64,000 nt of DNA from Nemophila menziesii (GCA_029959085.1 JARWIR010000008.1:5456001-5520000); one strand, 5' to 3'; positions 1 to 14,349 are shown, counted from the stretch's first letter. Notes: generated by a model from the letters alone, not told the origin. Made by a program: numbers and translations.

Positions 1-1545
1 ATCTTGGAGGAATCCTTGATAAATCGACGTTAAAACCCAGTGTGGCCAAAGAAACTTCTTACCCTTTTCACAGAAACCAACGGTGGCAGCGTCTTGATAA
101 CCTCTATATTTGCATGATCCACTTTCATACATTTCCTCAAAACTTTGTGCCCAACATAATCCCTTCTCAAACCATGAAAATTGCGATTTCCTAATTCAAC
201 ACAAGGTCGGTCTCTTACAATAGACATGAACCTTCTATGAGTTATTCAAACAATCACAAAATCATATCATCTCCGAACAAAACCTCTAATAACATATAAA
301 TCATATCCTAGAAAATAGTCATCATACACCCTTGAAAAGTCGCGGAAGCATTACATAACTCGGAGGGCATACGACAATAAGCAAGCGTATCTAAAAGACA
401 TGTGAATGTAGTATTGTGTTTATCAGCGGGTTCCATACAAATATGGGTATAGTCTGATTATTCATCGAGAAAGTAGTAATATTATCTACCTACGATCTTG
501 TCGAGTATCTGATCAATTAAAGGCAAAGGAAAGTGATCCTTCTTTGTCGCCTTGTTCAATCTGCGGCAATCCATACAAACTCGCCACCCCATGGTGATTC
601 TAGATAATATAGATTAATTATTTAAGTAAGAACTATAGTAATCCCTCTTTCCTTAAGAAGAAAATAGACTATACTCACCCATTCACTGTTTAAGATCGAG
701 AAGATGATACACGCATCTAATATTTTAATCACCTCCTTCCTCACGAATTATTCGATCACCCACATGAGCCTTCTATAACCATGGATATCTCTTTCTATCT
801 TTCTTCTTCAAGAATAATCTTGTGTTGGTAAGGGGAAGGACTAATACCTTTGATGTTGATAATAGTCCACCCAATCGCCTCCTTGTTGGCTTGCAAGACT
901 CTGAGCAACTTGTCCTCTTAAGGACCCTACAAATTAGCATAGATAATAACAGGTAGTGTATTGTTAGTAACGAAATAGGTATACCTCAAGTGAGTAAAAA
1001 GTGGTTTATCCTCAATTTTAGGGGCTTCAATGGAGGATTCCCTCCTTGGTTCAACAGTCTCTGAGGCACGAACGCGTTTGTGATCTTCCACTTGTGGAAT
1101 CGAGAGCGATAACCACTTATTTAAGCTTTCCATATAACTCTAGTTAATCGAGGGTCAAAGCAGGCTGCAAAATGTCAAAAAAAATTGTCTCATCATATAC
1201 CTCTTGGGTGACGTGATCAATAGTATCAACCTAGAAACAATCATATTTTGTTTCTGGAATCTCATGGATCGGAACACACTGAATGTGACCTTCTCATCTT
1301 TTCCTCTCATCAATTATCCATTCACAACATCAATTAAAGTTTTCCTAGTGGCCAAGACTGGACACTCCAAGATGATAGGGACTTTTGTATCTGTGTCATA
1401 GACAAGAATGATGAAATCTCATGGAAATATAAAGTTACGTGCCTATAACAAAACATCCTAAATCTTACCCTAGGGAGATTGATCTATCCTCCATTTGTAA
1501 AGTACCGGTAGTGGGTCGTCTTTTATGGCTGGTCTGAAATTATTT
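1..1545 (-). pseudogene. Athila-type gypsy pol fragment (protease to RT), decayed
   Basis: Read on the minus strand, this stretch gives broken pieces of a Ty3/gypsy polyprotein. From high to low coordinate there is a protease-end region near 1500-1300, the inter-domain segment RYTYFVTNNTLPVIIYANL near 950-1010, and RT-thumb-like sequence (IEVIKTLPPLVSVKRVRSFF) near 60-125. The same order and wording occur in the better preserved element at 24579-25599. Stops and frameshifts are frequent, so no functional protein is expected. The downstream RNase H and integrase parts would lie to the left of the window. It belongs to the same family as the fragment at 8112-10337. Confidence 0.85.
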
Positions 1546-2019
1546 TTCCTTTTCAAATATGGCAGTTACTAAAATTAATAATTTTCTAAAATAGTTGTAA
1601 ATCTACTATTTTAAAACGTTTCTTATTTAAGGGATATGAATCATCTTTTACCAGTATGGTTTGAAAATAAACACGATAATGGTATACAATAGCCTAATAG
1701 TGTTCTAAATATATGTTCAAATACCAAAGTATTTGGATATGCACTTTATCCATCCCTTTCCCACTCTATTCAATCAACGTAATCTTGTGGAGGTCCCTCA
1801 CTTATTTTCTTGATAGTTAGAAATATGAAAAACGATACAAAATTTGCATATCCTCAACGCTTTTCCCTCTAGGATAGAAATAAATTTCACACTTATAACC
1901 ACACACCATCAATATCTTGGATTCTACATATTAACCAACCCCTTCATTAATGAGTACCATGTAATCTTGAAACTTGTTGTCTCCCAAGTTGTGATAAAAT
2001 AATACAGATAAAACACACA
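1546..2019. other. unassigned AT-rich spacer
   Basis: No coding region is recognised here. It lies between the decayed pol fragment and an LTR-like block, and is probably diverged retroelement sequence or older intergenic DNA. Confidence 0.4.
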
Positions 2020-3201
<1,182 letters not shown>

Positions 3202-3579
3202 TATTAGATAGATCTTCGAAAAATATGTGATATAGATTCGAGAAAAATTAAATTCCAATAACTGAGTTCAAAATTATGGTCTATCAAAATTTTTCCAATT
3301 TTTTTCATTGATATTGTTGCGATATAACGAAAAAATCAGTGATTTACTGTAAATCCTCTCGGTCATCATTTTATTAATTCAAAATAAATACATACATGTG
3401 TCGACATTCTCTTCTTTTTCACCCATAACTCGAATGTTGCAGCACCCACACATCAAAAACACATACCATTCTCATTAAACATAGTATACAGTAAAACACT
3501 TAAAATTAACTACTTTATACAAGAAAAAAAAATAAGATGAATAAAAAAGTTGTGGTTTTTCTCCTGTAAGCATTTTTAT

Positions 3580-3885
3580 TTTATGTCGTTCAAAGTTCGA
3601 TGCTCTTACCTCAATACTCATAGGCGTGGTAGGTACTGACTTAAGGACGAGGTTGGTACAAATTACCTTTTTGATAATCTTGATAATTTTGACTGACTCG
3701 GGGTTAGTCGGTCATTCTCTCCAACTACGATTTTGAACCCCATAATTCGAACAACCATACGTTTCTTTAACATCATTTACCCAGGAATTTCGTCTCTTGA
3801 TGCTTTCCTTAATGTTAAAGCAAGTTGCTTCATTTGATCTTCTAAATTGGAGAACTTAGCATCTACATTCATTGGCGCAATAAAA
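3580..3885 (-). pseudogene. gag remnant (zinc-knuckle region)
   Basis: Reading the minus strand gives fragments parallel to the clearer copy at 10709-11005, where the protein text MNVDAKFSNLEDQTKQLALT is followed by a damaged zinc knuckle. The N-terminal half of gag is missing between here and the PBS. About 370 bp of non-gag sequence (3202-3570) lies on its other side. The element is defective. Confidence 0.6.
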
Positions 3886-3989
3886 TTTGCCACCTAATAA
3901 TTTGTAAAGATAGACGAAAACAAATACGAGCGTAAATGGAAAACAACTAATTCTTTCACACTTAAGCAACACTATAATTAACATTAAAG

Positions 3990-4007
3990 TCCCCAGCAGA
4001 GGCGCCA
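3990..4007 (-). other. primer-binding site, tRNA-Asp-like (degenerate)
   Basis: The plus-strand text tccccagcagaggcgcca matches the plant tRNA-Asp 3' end as I recall it (TCCCCGGCAACGGCGCCA) at 15 of 18 positions. It lies 9 bp below the LTR edge, as expected for the 5' LTR of a minus-strand Athila-type element. Confidence 0.7.
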
Positions 4008-4016
4008 AAATTTTTT

Positions 4017-4597
4017 TGCCTCTCGAGGGGACTTCCCACAAGTGCACGGATTGTTGATAAGTAATAAGATAAGTATTAGAGTATCGTATCCATAAAGACT
4101 TATATTGTTAAATTCAAACCCGTGTTTGTATAAAGTGTAGAGAATTTAGATGTTTAAATAAAAATAGAATGAAAATGAATAAATTTATGCTTGGTTTTTC
4201 GATGACAAAAAATAAGATGCAAATAATAATTTAAACTACTAAACATATAAATTCTATACAAAGGAGAGATGATATTAACTCGAGTTTTCTATTATTCCAC
4301 TATCCTAATAATCCGATAATGCTAGTTATAATAGCAAATTTGGTCATCATAAATATTCAGGATTCTAAATTCCTTTAACTCCCGTTAGGGTAGTTTCAGA
4401 GGCTGCCTTACAATTACTAGAGTCCTTGGGTATGATTAACGCAAAAGTTTGGTGATATACACTAACCCTATATGATTATTCGGGTAGCAATCCCATCAGG
4501 ATCAATATTACACATCAAACGTATATGAACCAGTTCTGTCCCCAAACCCCCCATCTAGGTGATAATTTAAGTACTTAGGTCAAACTAAAAGTGATCA

Positions 4598-4640
<43 letters not shown>

Positions 4641-5036
4641 ATATAGTTTAAATCAATTCTTTCAAGTATAATTAAAATATCCTATGTAACAAAAAAAATA
4701 TCCTAGTTCAATTAAAAGTAATTTTCAAATAGATAGATATATAAAATAGTTTTCAAGGTTTATACATAAAAGGAAAAATTCAAGCTAAGGAATCTTTGTC
4801 CATAATGACAACAATAAAATAAGAGGATAAAAGTACAAGAACTTTGTTTAGGACAAGAAATTAAAATTAAATTACCCTAAGATCGAACGCAAAACGATGT
4901 AGAAGTGGTGCAATATGGTTCTAGCTTCTTTACCAAGCTTTCCTATCTTTTTCAACCGGTTCTCTTGACTTATAAATCAAAAAAAGTGATTAGGGACTAG
5001 CCAAAGACTTCTAAGGAAACCTCTCTAATGCTAAAA

Positions 5037-5114
<78 letters not shown>

Positions 5115-5653
5115 TATATATATAGGTCAAAACGTTTCATGGCTTGTGGGCTATCTTTAAGTGAACTAATATAACCCAAACACGTTTTTCGTAAAGAGTG
5201 GACTGATTTGACCTATAACAGATGTACCTTTAATAACTTCTTCAATTCATCTCCAAATCACAACCCGTCAGCGTCCACGCGTTCCTAACTTCATACCCTA
5301 GACGCATATTAAAAGGATCCTCCAAAATATTCACTGATCTTGCATGGAAAATCAAATAATTCACTTTCGACATCTGGTTGTTAATTGATTTTACTTTTCA
5401 AAAGTGATATATTTCCTTTAAATCTTTTCTTTGGGTTTGATTATTTTTTTCTCGACTTCTTATACCTGATTCGGGATCTAATATCATCAATGTACCTATG
5501 AGCTTCACAATTAACACATAAATTGCGCACAAATAGCTCTAAAAGTAACAATTCTCTAAAATTAAACAAGAAACAATAAACTATCGAATAATAGAGAAAA
5601 ATCTCTCAACTAAGCATAATATGACCCTAAGATGATGTCTCATGACTAAATCA
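4017..5653 (-). repeat. LTR copy B of minus-strand gypsy element
   Basis: The low edge is set by the adjacent PBS. The high edge is inferred from a gatgtctc...aaatca motif that resembles the outer ends of the other LTRs in the window (tgatgtctcc near their TG end), so it is uncertain. It contains two TA-repeat tracts (about 4597-4640 and 5040-5112). It aligns with LTR A over its inner 1.2 kb and with LTR C over its whole length. Confidence 0.6.
5040..5112. repeat. (TA)n microsatellite
   Basis: A pure TA run of about 36 units inside LTR B. The matching place in LTR C (12095-12125) has a much shorter run. Confidence 0.95.
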
Positions 5654-6777
5654 ATCTACCAAAAATATGGAAACATCAAAACCATGTGATATGTTCACCG
5701 TGACTATTTTTTACTTTGATGGTTTCAACCCCGTGAGGGATAGGAGGTTCCAATGTGAATATTTTACATACCCCACACAAACACAATCAAAATCATACAA
5801 ATCAAATTAATTATTTTATGATTATATTATTTTAGAGTTGTGTTAATTCCATTTTTGAGTTGTGATTCACTTAAAATTGATCATTAATTGAAAGCGGTAA
5901 TATCATCTCAGGAGACATGTTTTTTTTCACAAATCTATGAAAGGATTATATATGATAAATTGTGCCTTGTCATAACTGGATATATACATCATCATAAAAC
6001 ATAATATCATCATAACAATTAAAACAATTTATACATCACATTGATTATTTAATTCTAAAATAATAGATTATCCGTGTGTAAGGTGAGGACGTGATGATGA
6101 TGTTATGTATGAGATGGTGGTGGTGTGGGAGTGGTGATGTAATTGAATAAAAATGCTGGTGGCAGTGAAGTAAAACAAAGTAGTTGAAGTTGAAATATGA
6201 TGGTGTGATGATATAGGTGAGGTATTTGTGAAATGCATAAAAATGTTACAATTCTTGAAAATAGTGTATAGTAAAAGTTGGATAAGGGTTGCAAATTGCT
6301 GGTGGTGGTACGAAATGGTTTAAGTAGTGGTCGTTTTAATCAGCTATTTCATATAACATAGGGATCAATGTTTCGATTTATCCTTAAAATTTAATTATAT
6401 TGTTCAGTTTAATATTCATTAAACCATAGCCTAAATATGAAAAAAAAAATCTATAATCTAAATTTGATTCTTTAATTGAAATACATAAATAACCTTTATT
6501 TTTGTTAATTTTTCTAACATAGTTAGTGAATTAGACTAAATTGGTAATAAAAGCATTAATTTTGGCCTAAAATTACTCACTTTTGAGAGTTTTGCCCATT
6601 TATACTCTAACTTTACCGATTAAGGCATATTTTGGAAATTTACACAAAAGTAAAATGCATAAAGACAAAAATACATAGAATATGAATCAGAAAAATAGAG
6701 ATTTCTTTGTTGGAAAATTGTAGTTGTGAAGGACTAAAAAAATTAAATTTTACATTTAAATATAAGTCTTATTTTTC
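5654..6777. other. flank within duplicated unit 1, no gene seen
   Basis: AT-rich sequence shared with 12678-13814. It includes a GTGGTGG-rich patch near 6100-6310. I see no credible coding region. It is the 3' flank of the zinc-finger gene that ends at 6778. Confidence 0.5.
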
Positions 6778-7322
6778 TTAAAGACGCAAAGTTAGGTCGA
6801 TCTCATTTGCATTTTCATCTTCAATTGCCTGCACTTCTGGAATTGGATGATCAAGTTGATGTATCAATGGATTTGTATAAATAGATGATGGTAGGCTTTG
6901 ATAAAATGGAAACATATTTGGGCCAATTGTAGGTGTTGGATATGGGCAAACCCTTAAAACTATGTGTGTTTCCCTTCTAATTAGAAATGGCTGAATTCTT
7001 GGATCTCCGTTCTGCATATTCATTTATGTAAGAGAAATTAATACATACTAATAAGTAAAATATAAATATAGTATTCTTTAAAAGACAAAATAATATATTA
7101 GTTGTATACCTGAGTTGTTAAGAATTGAAGGGAATACCAAGAATGATTCAATGCTACACCCGAATTTAAATGAGAATTGACATGGTGGAGTAGACCAATA
7201 TTGTTAACAAAGACATGGCCGCATATACGACAGACTGTTAATGGTGCTAGACCATGTCTTTGAACAATATATGTGAACTGACGAATGAAATGGTTTACGT
7301 AAATTGATCCATTTTGAGACAT
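6778..7322 (-). CDS. small C2H2 zinc-finger protein with C-terminal EAR motif, copy 1
   Basis: Two-exon model: exon 1 runs 7322 to 7110, a 98-bp intron follows (donor GTATAC, acceptor ATATGCAG), and exon 2 runs 7011 to 6778. Both junctions are in phase 0 and the product is 148 aa. The start is the ATG at 7322 (MSQNGSIYVNHF). Exon 1 holds one classical C2H2 finger, CRICGHVFVNNIGLLHHVNS then H, with C-x2-C-x12-H-x3-H spacing. It lacks the plant QALGGH signature. The protein ends in EIDLTLRL, an LxLxL-type EAR motif known to recruit TOPLESS-type co-repressors. A role as a transcriptional repressor is inferred. A second intact copy lies at 13815-14349. Expression is not shown, and it could be a silent gene hitchhiking with retroelement DNA. 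Confidence 0.65.
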
Positions 7323-8111
7323 CAAAATTTTTTAAGGTAAAATTTAGATGAAAAGAAATTATAAGAAATGATATTAGAAAAATACCAATAAAAAAGAAAA
7401 CCTTAATGGAATAAAAATGTTCAAAAGCTCAGAGCGAGTAAAAATGTGAGTCAACCAAAGAACATACTGGCATATAAATAGAGTTATTGCATGCTTAACC
7501 AGAAAGTATAATAATGCGTGTTTACACTCTTTTTCTAAAATATACGTGAGAAATCAACTGTATTAACTTTTAGTCAAGGCATTGATTGTAAAATTTTAAT
7601 TGTTCTTCTTTATTCCTTTTCCATGGCCAGGTAAGAATTTAAAATTTTATTCTTTTTTCATACCTACATTATTTGTATTTTTTCCACATTTTTTAAATTT
7701 ATTTATATATTTATGATCCTACTGTACTTTAGTTTAAATATTTTATCAAATTAATGACGGATATCTTCCTTGAAATTATTCTAAAAACCATAACCCCCAT
7801 AAACAAAAAATACCAAAATACTCACCCTAAACTATTCTCAAGATGCCAAGTCACCCCTTATTCAATTAGTTTAGTTTAGCTTAACTATTGTTATTAATAT
7901 TTTTAAATGTTAATTCTATAATATATCTAATTAACTTATGAATTACATATTAAAAAATCAAATGCATATTTAAATTTTTTACTCCCCAACCCTTTCATTC
8001 TCTTCTTAAAATTAAAAAATATATATAATTAAAAAATTTAAAAAATAATTAAAAGTTAAACCTCAGATTCATATTTTCACCATTTTCACCAACACAATTC
8101 CTTCGCAAAAC
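7323..8111. other. upstream region of zinc-finger copy 1 and duplication edge
   Basis: AT-rich, with no coding region recognised. Similarity to unit 2 ends near 7977. About 135 bp of unshared AT-rich DNA then leads to the pol fragment that starts at 8112. This stretch should contain the promoter of the zinc-finger gene, but I cannot pick out a convincing minus-strand TATA box. Confidence 0.45.
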
Positions 8112-10337
8112 ATGAAGTGGCATTTTTTTCAATTAAGAACAAGATTTGTTTCTTTACAACGCATGAGTACCTTTTCAAGAATTTTAAGGCACTCGTCGAA
8201 ACGATCTCCAAATACCGAAAAGTCATCTATGAAAACTTCTAAGAACTTGTCAATCATGTCCAAAAATATATCCATCGTACACCTATGGAATGTGACAGGT
8301 GCATTACATAACCCAAACAGAATCCTTCGAAAGGCAAAGATTCCAAACGGACAAGTGAAAGTTGTTTTGTGTTGGTCAGCGGGATTTACACAAATCTGAT
8401 TGTAACCTGAATAGCCGTCAAGGAAGAAGTAATAGTCTCTCTTGCAAGCTTATCCAACATTTGATCGATGAACGGTAAAGGGAAGTGATCTTTCTTCGTG
8501 GCTTTGTTAAGCTTGCGGTAATCCATGTATACTCTCCACCTCACAACTGTTCTTGACAGAATAACTTTGTTTATATAATTAAAGATGGTAGTGATACCTT
8601 CTTTCTTTGGAACACACTACACCGAACTAACCCACTCACTACTCGAGATCGGGAAGATAATACCCGCATCTAACAACTTGATCATCCCTTTTCTTACTAC
8701 CTCCTTCATTGCGGGCATAAGTCTTCTTTGTCCCTCTATAGAACGCCCCCTTCGTCTTCAAGAATGATTGTGTGTTGGAAAATGGTAGGACTATTCCCCT
8801 TTGTATCGGCTATAGTCCATACAATTGCCTCTTTGTCGGATCAAAGCACACGTAGCAGTTTATCTTCTTGAGGACCTGAAAGGTTAGCAGAATTAATAAC
8901 GAGCAAAGATTTGTTAATACCTAGGCACACATACCTCAAATGAGAAGGAAGTGGTTTTTCCTCGAGGACAGAATGACATATTATAGATAGTTTCTTCATT
9001 GGTTCAATGTATCCCGCCTCTTGGATTTGTTCACGAACTCTTGCCTCTGGTCTCCCGTCATTTGAATCTAAATCAACCACTTCTTCGGCTAACTCGTCAT
9101 ATACATCTGGTGATTCAAGTGCCAAGGTTGATGTTAATGTGTCATCTAAGCTTGTCTCGTTAGAAACATCTTGCATAATTTTGCTCATGACATCTATTTT
9201 AAAACATTCATCTTTCATATCTGGATACTTCATAGCCTTACACACATTTAATTTCACATGTACGTCTTGGACCTTCATGATCAATTGACCATTCTCAACA
9301 TCTATTAGTGTACGCCCCGTGGATAAAAATGGTCTACCCAAGATGATAGGGACATTATTATCTGCGTCGTATTCAAGAATAATAAAATGACAATGAAATA
9401 TAAAACTACCATCTTTAACTAAAACATATTCAATTTTACCTACTGGTTGGGAGATTGATCGATCCACCATTTGTCATACCACCGAGGTAGGCACCACCTC
9501 TCCTATGTTGAGCTTCTCGATCAGGGACTTTGGAATGAGATTGATACTCACGTCTAAATCACATAAAGCTTTCCCGGTCCATTCTTTACCAATGGCAATA
9601 GGAATCATGAAACTTTCTGGATCTTGTAAGTTTGGTGGAAACTTGCTTTGATATATAGCACTACACTCCTCTGGTAAAACAATCATTTCCCCATTTTCTA
9701 AACTTCGTTTGTTAGAAAGAACGACCTTCATGAATTTGAGATATTTTGGAATTCTTTTGAGAGCTTCTACAAATGGTATGTTGATATCTAATTTGCTCAC
9801 CATGTCAAGGAACTTCTTGAATTCTTTTTCATTGTTCTTATTTTTGACACGTGATGGAAATGGTGGTGGAGGATGCGTGTTGTTTATTACTAAGCTTTTT
9901 TTCTTTTTTGGTGTCTTCTCTTTAGGGACACTATTTGGTTCAATTACCTCTTCGATTTTTTCTTCTACTATTTCTTCAACTGCCTTTTCAAGAATAGGGG
10001 TTGATTCTTTTGGTTGTTCTATTTCTTCCACTCTGCATGGAGGTAATTTTTTTCCACTTCTCAATCCAATCGCATGAAAAGCATCATCTTGAGGATTTAT
10101 AGTATCGTTTGGAAGTTGCCCTTTTGGCTAGGTTTGTATTGCACTAGTAATTTGTGATAGCTGATACTCTAGTTGCTTAATAACCTTCTCTTGTTCTCTA
10201 AATCTCTGTTGACTCACCTTCCTGCTTTCAGTCATACTATCCATGAATTTATCCAAGCTTTGCTCAAGACTGTTAGCTGAAGGTTGCTGTGAAGGATGAT
10301 CATATGTGGCTTCTTCCTAAGTTGGAGCTTGAACTCC
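8112..10337 (-). pseudogene. Athila-type gypsy gag C-terminus, protease and partial RT
   Basis: Minus strand, high to low. A gag C-terminal linker with a lysine/glutamate-rich stretch (10064-9800) comes first. The protease region follows, with ALCDLDVSINLIPKSLIEKL and later VPIILGRPFLSTGRTLIDVENG (9600-9300), then the spacer LPSHLRYVCLGINKS (about 8960-8910). The RT palm near 8270-8180 has FIDDF as the Y-x-D-D box. The sequence stops at about 8112, just after the conserved KCHFM text, so the RT end, RNase H and integrase are gone. The usual protease text DLGAS reads DLDVS here. Several stops and frameshifts are present and it is not functional. Confidence 0.85.
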
Positions 10338-11122
10338 ATATAGATAGATCTTCGAAAATATGTGATATAGATACGAGAAAAATTGGATTCCGATACCTGA
10401 GCGCAAATTTATGGTCTCTCAAAAAATTTCCAATTTTTTTCATTTATATGGGTGCGATATACCGAAAAAATCAGTGATTTACTGTAAATTCTCTCGACCA
10501 TTATTCTATTAACTCAAAATAAATACATACATGTGTTGAGAGTCTTTTCTTTTTCACTCGAAACTCGAATTTTGCAGCACCCACACATCAAAAACTCATA
10601 CCCTTCTCATTAAACATAGTATATAGTAAAACACTTAAAATTAACTACTTTATACAAGAAAAAAATAAGATGAATAAAAAAGTTGTGGTTTTTCTCCTGT
10701 AAGCACTTTTATTTATGTCGTTCAAAGTTCGATGTTGTTACCTTAATACTCATACGCTTTGTAGCTATTGACTTGTGGACGAGGTTGGTACAAATTACCT
10801 TTTTGATAACCTTGATAATTTTGACTGACTCGGGGTGACTCGGACATTCTCTCCAACTATGATTATGAAATGCATAATTCGAACAACCATACGTTTCTTT
10901 AACATCATTTACCCGGGAATTTCGTCTCTTGATGCTTTCCATGATAGTTAAAGCAAGTTGCTTCGTTTGATCTTCTAAATTGGAGAACTTAGCATCTACA
11001 TTCATTGGCGCAATAAAATCCGCTACCTAAGAATTTGTAAAGATAGACAAAAACAAATACGTGCGTATATGGAGAAGAACTAATTCTTTCACACTTAAGC
11101 AACACAGAAATTAACATTAAAG
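10338..11122 (-). pseudogene. gag remnant plus 370-bp insert
   Basis: 10338-10700 is AT-rich and does not read as gag. It interrupts the gag frame. 11005-10709 (minus) reads MNVDAKFSNLEDQTKQLALT, then a damaged CCHC knuckle in which the second cysteine is tyrosine (CSNYAFHNHSWREC). The gag N-terminus is absent: only about 120 bp separate this from the PBS. Confidence 0.65.
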
Positions 11123-11140
11123 TCCCCAGCAGAGGCGCCA
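11123..11140 (-). other. primer-binding site, tRNA-Asp-like (degenerate)
   Basis: Same 18-mer as at 3990-4007, 15 of 18 matches to the plant tRNA-Asp 3' end, next to the inner edge of LTR C. Confidence 0.7.
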
Positions 11141-11149
11141 AAAACTTTT

Positions 11150-12090
11150 CGCCTCTCGAGGGGACTTTCCACAAGTGTACAGATTGTTGATAAGTAATAA
11201 GATAAGTATAAGAGTATCGTCTCCAAAGGGACTTATATTGTTATATTTAAACTCGTGTTCTTATAAAGTGTAGAGAATTTAGATGTTTAAATAAAAATAG
11301 AATAAAAATGAATAAATTTATGCTTGGTTTTTCGATGACAAAACTAAGATGCAAATAATAATTTAAACTACCAAACATATGAATACTATATAAAGGAGAG
11401 ATGAGATTAACTCGAGTTTTCTAATATTCCACTATCCTAATGATTCGATAATGCTAGTTATAATAGCAAATTTGGCTGTCATAGATAATCGGGACTCTAA
11501 ATTCCTTCTAACTCCCGTCAGGAAAGTTTCGAAGGTTTCCTTACAATTACTAGAGTCGTTGGGCATGATTATTTTACGCCAAAGTTTGGTTATATAAACT
11601 AACCCTATATATTTATTCGGGTAGCTAGCCCATCACGATTACTATCACACAACGAACGTATATGAATTAGTTCTGTCCCTAAACCCCCATCTAGGGTGAT
11701 AATTTAAGTACTTAGGTCAATATAAAAGTGATCAATATATATAATATAATTTAAATCAATTCATATTCAACTATAATTCAAATATCCTAGTTCAATTAAA
11801 AGTAATTTCTGAATACATAAAAGCAAAAACTCAAGCTAAGGAATCTTTGTCCATAATGACAACAATAAAATAAGAGGATAAAAGTATAAGAATCATGTTT
11901 AGGACAAGAAATTTAAAATTAAATTACCCTAAGATCAAACGCAAAACGGTGTAGAACTTGTGCAATATGGTTCCAACTTCTTCTCCAAACTTTCCGCTCT
12001 TCTTCAATCAGTTCTCTTGACTTATAAATTAAAAAAAAAATATTTAGGGACTAGCCAAAGACTTCTAAGGAAACCTCTCTAATGATAAAA

Positions 12091-12129
<39 letters not shown>

Positions 12130-12677
12130 TATATGTATAGGTCAAAACATTTCATGGCTTGTGGGCTATCTTTAAGTAAACTAATACAACCCAAACACGT
12201 TTTTCTTAAAGAGTGGACAGATTTGACCCATAACAGATGTACCTTTAATAACTTCTTCAATTCATCTCCAAATCACAATCTGTTAGCGTCCACGCATTCC
12301 TAACTTCATACCCTAGATGGATATTAAAGGGATCCTCCAAAATATTCACCGATATTGCATGGAAATATAAATAATTCACTTTTTACATCTGGTTGTTAAT
12401 TGTTTTTACTTTTCAACAGTGATATTTTGTCCTTTAAATATTTTCTTTGGGTTTGATTAATTTTTTTTGACAACTTCTTATACATGATTCGGGATTAATA
12501 TCATCAATGTACCTATGAGCTTCACAATTAACACATAAATTGTGCACAAATAGCTCTAAAAGTAACAATTCTCTAAAATTAATCAAGAAACAAGAAACAA
12601 GAAACTATCAAATAATATAGAAAAATCTCTCAACTAAGCATAATATGACCCTAAGATGATGTCTCATGACTAAATCA
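11150..12677 (-). repeat. LTR copy C of minus-strand gypsy element
   Basis: Aligns with LTR B over its whole length. The inner terminal dinucleotide appears as CG, where TG is expected. The outer edge is inferred from the gatgtctcatgactaaatca motif and is uncertain. Confidence 0.6.
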
Positions 12678-13814
12678 ATCTACCAAAAATATGGAAACAT
12701 CAGAACCATGTGAAATGTTCATCGTTACTATTTTTTACTTTGATAATTTCAACCCCGTGAGGGATAGGAGGTTCCAATGTGAATATTTTACATGTCCCAC
12801 ACAAACACAATCAAAATTATACAAATCAAATAAATTATTTTATAATTATATTATATTAGAGTTGTTTTTAATTCCATATTTGAGTTGTATTCACTAAAAA
12901 TTGACCATTAATTGAAAGCGGTAATATCATCTCAGGAGCCATGTTTTTTTCACAAATCTATGAAAGGATTATATATGATACATTGTGTGTTGTCATAACT
13001 GGATATATACATCATCACAAAACATAATATTATCACAACAATTTATACAACACATTGATTATTAAATTCTAAAATAATAAATTATCCGTGTTTAAGGTGA
13101 GGACGTGAGGATGATATATGTTTTTACAATGTTTGATGTGATGTATGAGATGGTGGTGGTGTGGGAGTGGTGATGTAATTGAAGAAAAATGCTGGTGGAA
13201 ATAAAGTAAAACAAAGTAGTTGAAGTTGAAATATGATGGTGTGATGATATAGGTGAGGTATTTGTGCAATGCGGAAAAATGTTACAATTCTTAAAAATAG
13301 TGTTTAGTAAAAGTTGGATAGGGGTTGTAAATTGCTGGTAGTGGTACAAAATGGTTTAAGTAGTGGTCGTTTTAATCGGCTATTTCATATAACATAGGGA
13401 TCAATGTTTCAATTTATCCTTAAAATTGAATTATATTGGTAAGTTTAATATTAATTAAACTATAGCCTAAATATGAACAAAAAAGTATATATATGATCTA
13501 AATTTGAATCTTTAATTGAAATACACAAACTAGCCTTCATTTTTGTAAATTTTCTAACATAGTTAGTCAATTGGACTAAATTGGTTATAAGAGCACTAAT
13601 TTTGGCCTAAAATTACTCATTTTGAGAGTTTTGCCCATTTATACACTAACTTTACCGATTAAGGCATATTTGGAAATGTACACAAAAGTAAAATGCATTA
13701 AGACAAAAATACATAAAATATGAATAAGAAAATTAAAGATTTCTTTGTTGGAAAGTTGTAGATGTGAAGGACTAAAAAATTAAAGTTTACATTTAAATAT
13801 AAGTCTTATTTATC
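12678..13814. other. flank within duplicated unit 2, no gene seen
   Basis: Counterpart of 5654-6777, with the same GTGGTGG-rich patch near 13150-13200. No coding region is recognised. Confidence 0.5.
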
Positions 13815-14349
13815 TTAAAGACGCAAAGTTAGGTCGATCTCGTTTGCATCTTCATCTTCAATTGTTCGCACTTCTGGAATCGGGTGGTCAAGTTGATGTA
13901 TCAGTGGCTTTGTATAGATAGGTGATGGTAGGCTTTGATAAAACTGAAACATATTTGGGCCAATTGTAGATGTTGGATATGGGCCAACCCTTGAAACCAT
14001 GTGTGTTTCCTTTCTAATTAGAAATGGCTGAATTCTTGGATCTCCATTCTGCATATTCATTTAGGTAAGATAAATTAATACATATTAATAAGTAAAATAT
14101 AAGTATAGTATTCTTTAAAAGACAAAATAATATATTTTAATTGTATACCGATTGAAGGGAATACCAAGAATGATTCAATGTTTCACCCGAATTCAAATGA
14201 GAATTGATATGGTGGAGTAGACCAATATTATTGACAAAGACATGGCCGCATATACGACAGACCGTTAATGGTGCTAGTCCATGTCTTTGAACAATATATG
14301 TGAACTGGCGAATGTAATGGTTTACATAAATTGATCCATTTTGAGACAT
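13815..14349 (-). CDS. small C2H2 zinc-finger protein with C-terminal EAR motif, copy 2
   Basis: Model: exon 1 runs 14349 to 14149, a 100-bp intron follows (donor GTATAC, acceptor ATATGCAG), and exon 2 runs 14048 to 13815, for 144 aa. The finger reads CRICGHVFVNNIGLLHHINS then H, with all four ligands kept, and the protein ends EIDLTLRL. Compared with copy 1, the end of exon 1 has lost 12 bp in frame (copy 1 ends LTTQ, this copy ends QS) and the donor remains usable. Both reading frames staying open after visible divergence of the flanks suggests the gene may be under constraint or recently duplicated. Function is inferred: a nuclear repressor. Confidence 0.62.

Larger units (their letters stand above)
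3202..7977. repeat. segmental duplication, unit 1
   Basis: This 4.8-kb unit matches 10338-15005 nearly throughout, with small indels and scattered substitutions. It starts with tagatagatcttcg in both places and loses similarity after the text attacatattaaaaaatc near 7960. It carries a gag remnant, a PBS, an LTR and a complete small zinc-finger gene, in the same order and orientation as unit 2. Similarity extends well past the probable LTR edge, so this is duplicated genomic DNA and not two independent insertions. Confidence 0.8.

Noticed and set aside
9007..9288. Plus-strand ORFs at 8112-8399, 9007-9288, 9709-10077 and 25831-26046
   Set aside because: They are antisense shadows of minus-strand gag-pol coding sequence.
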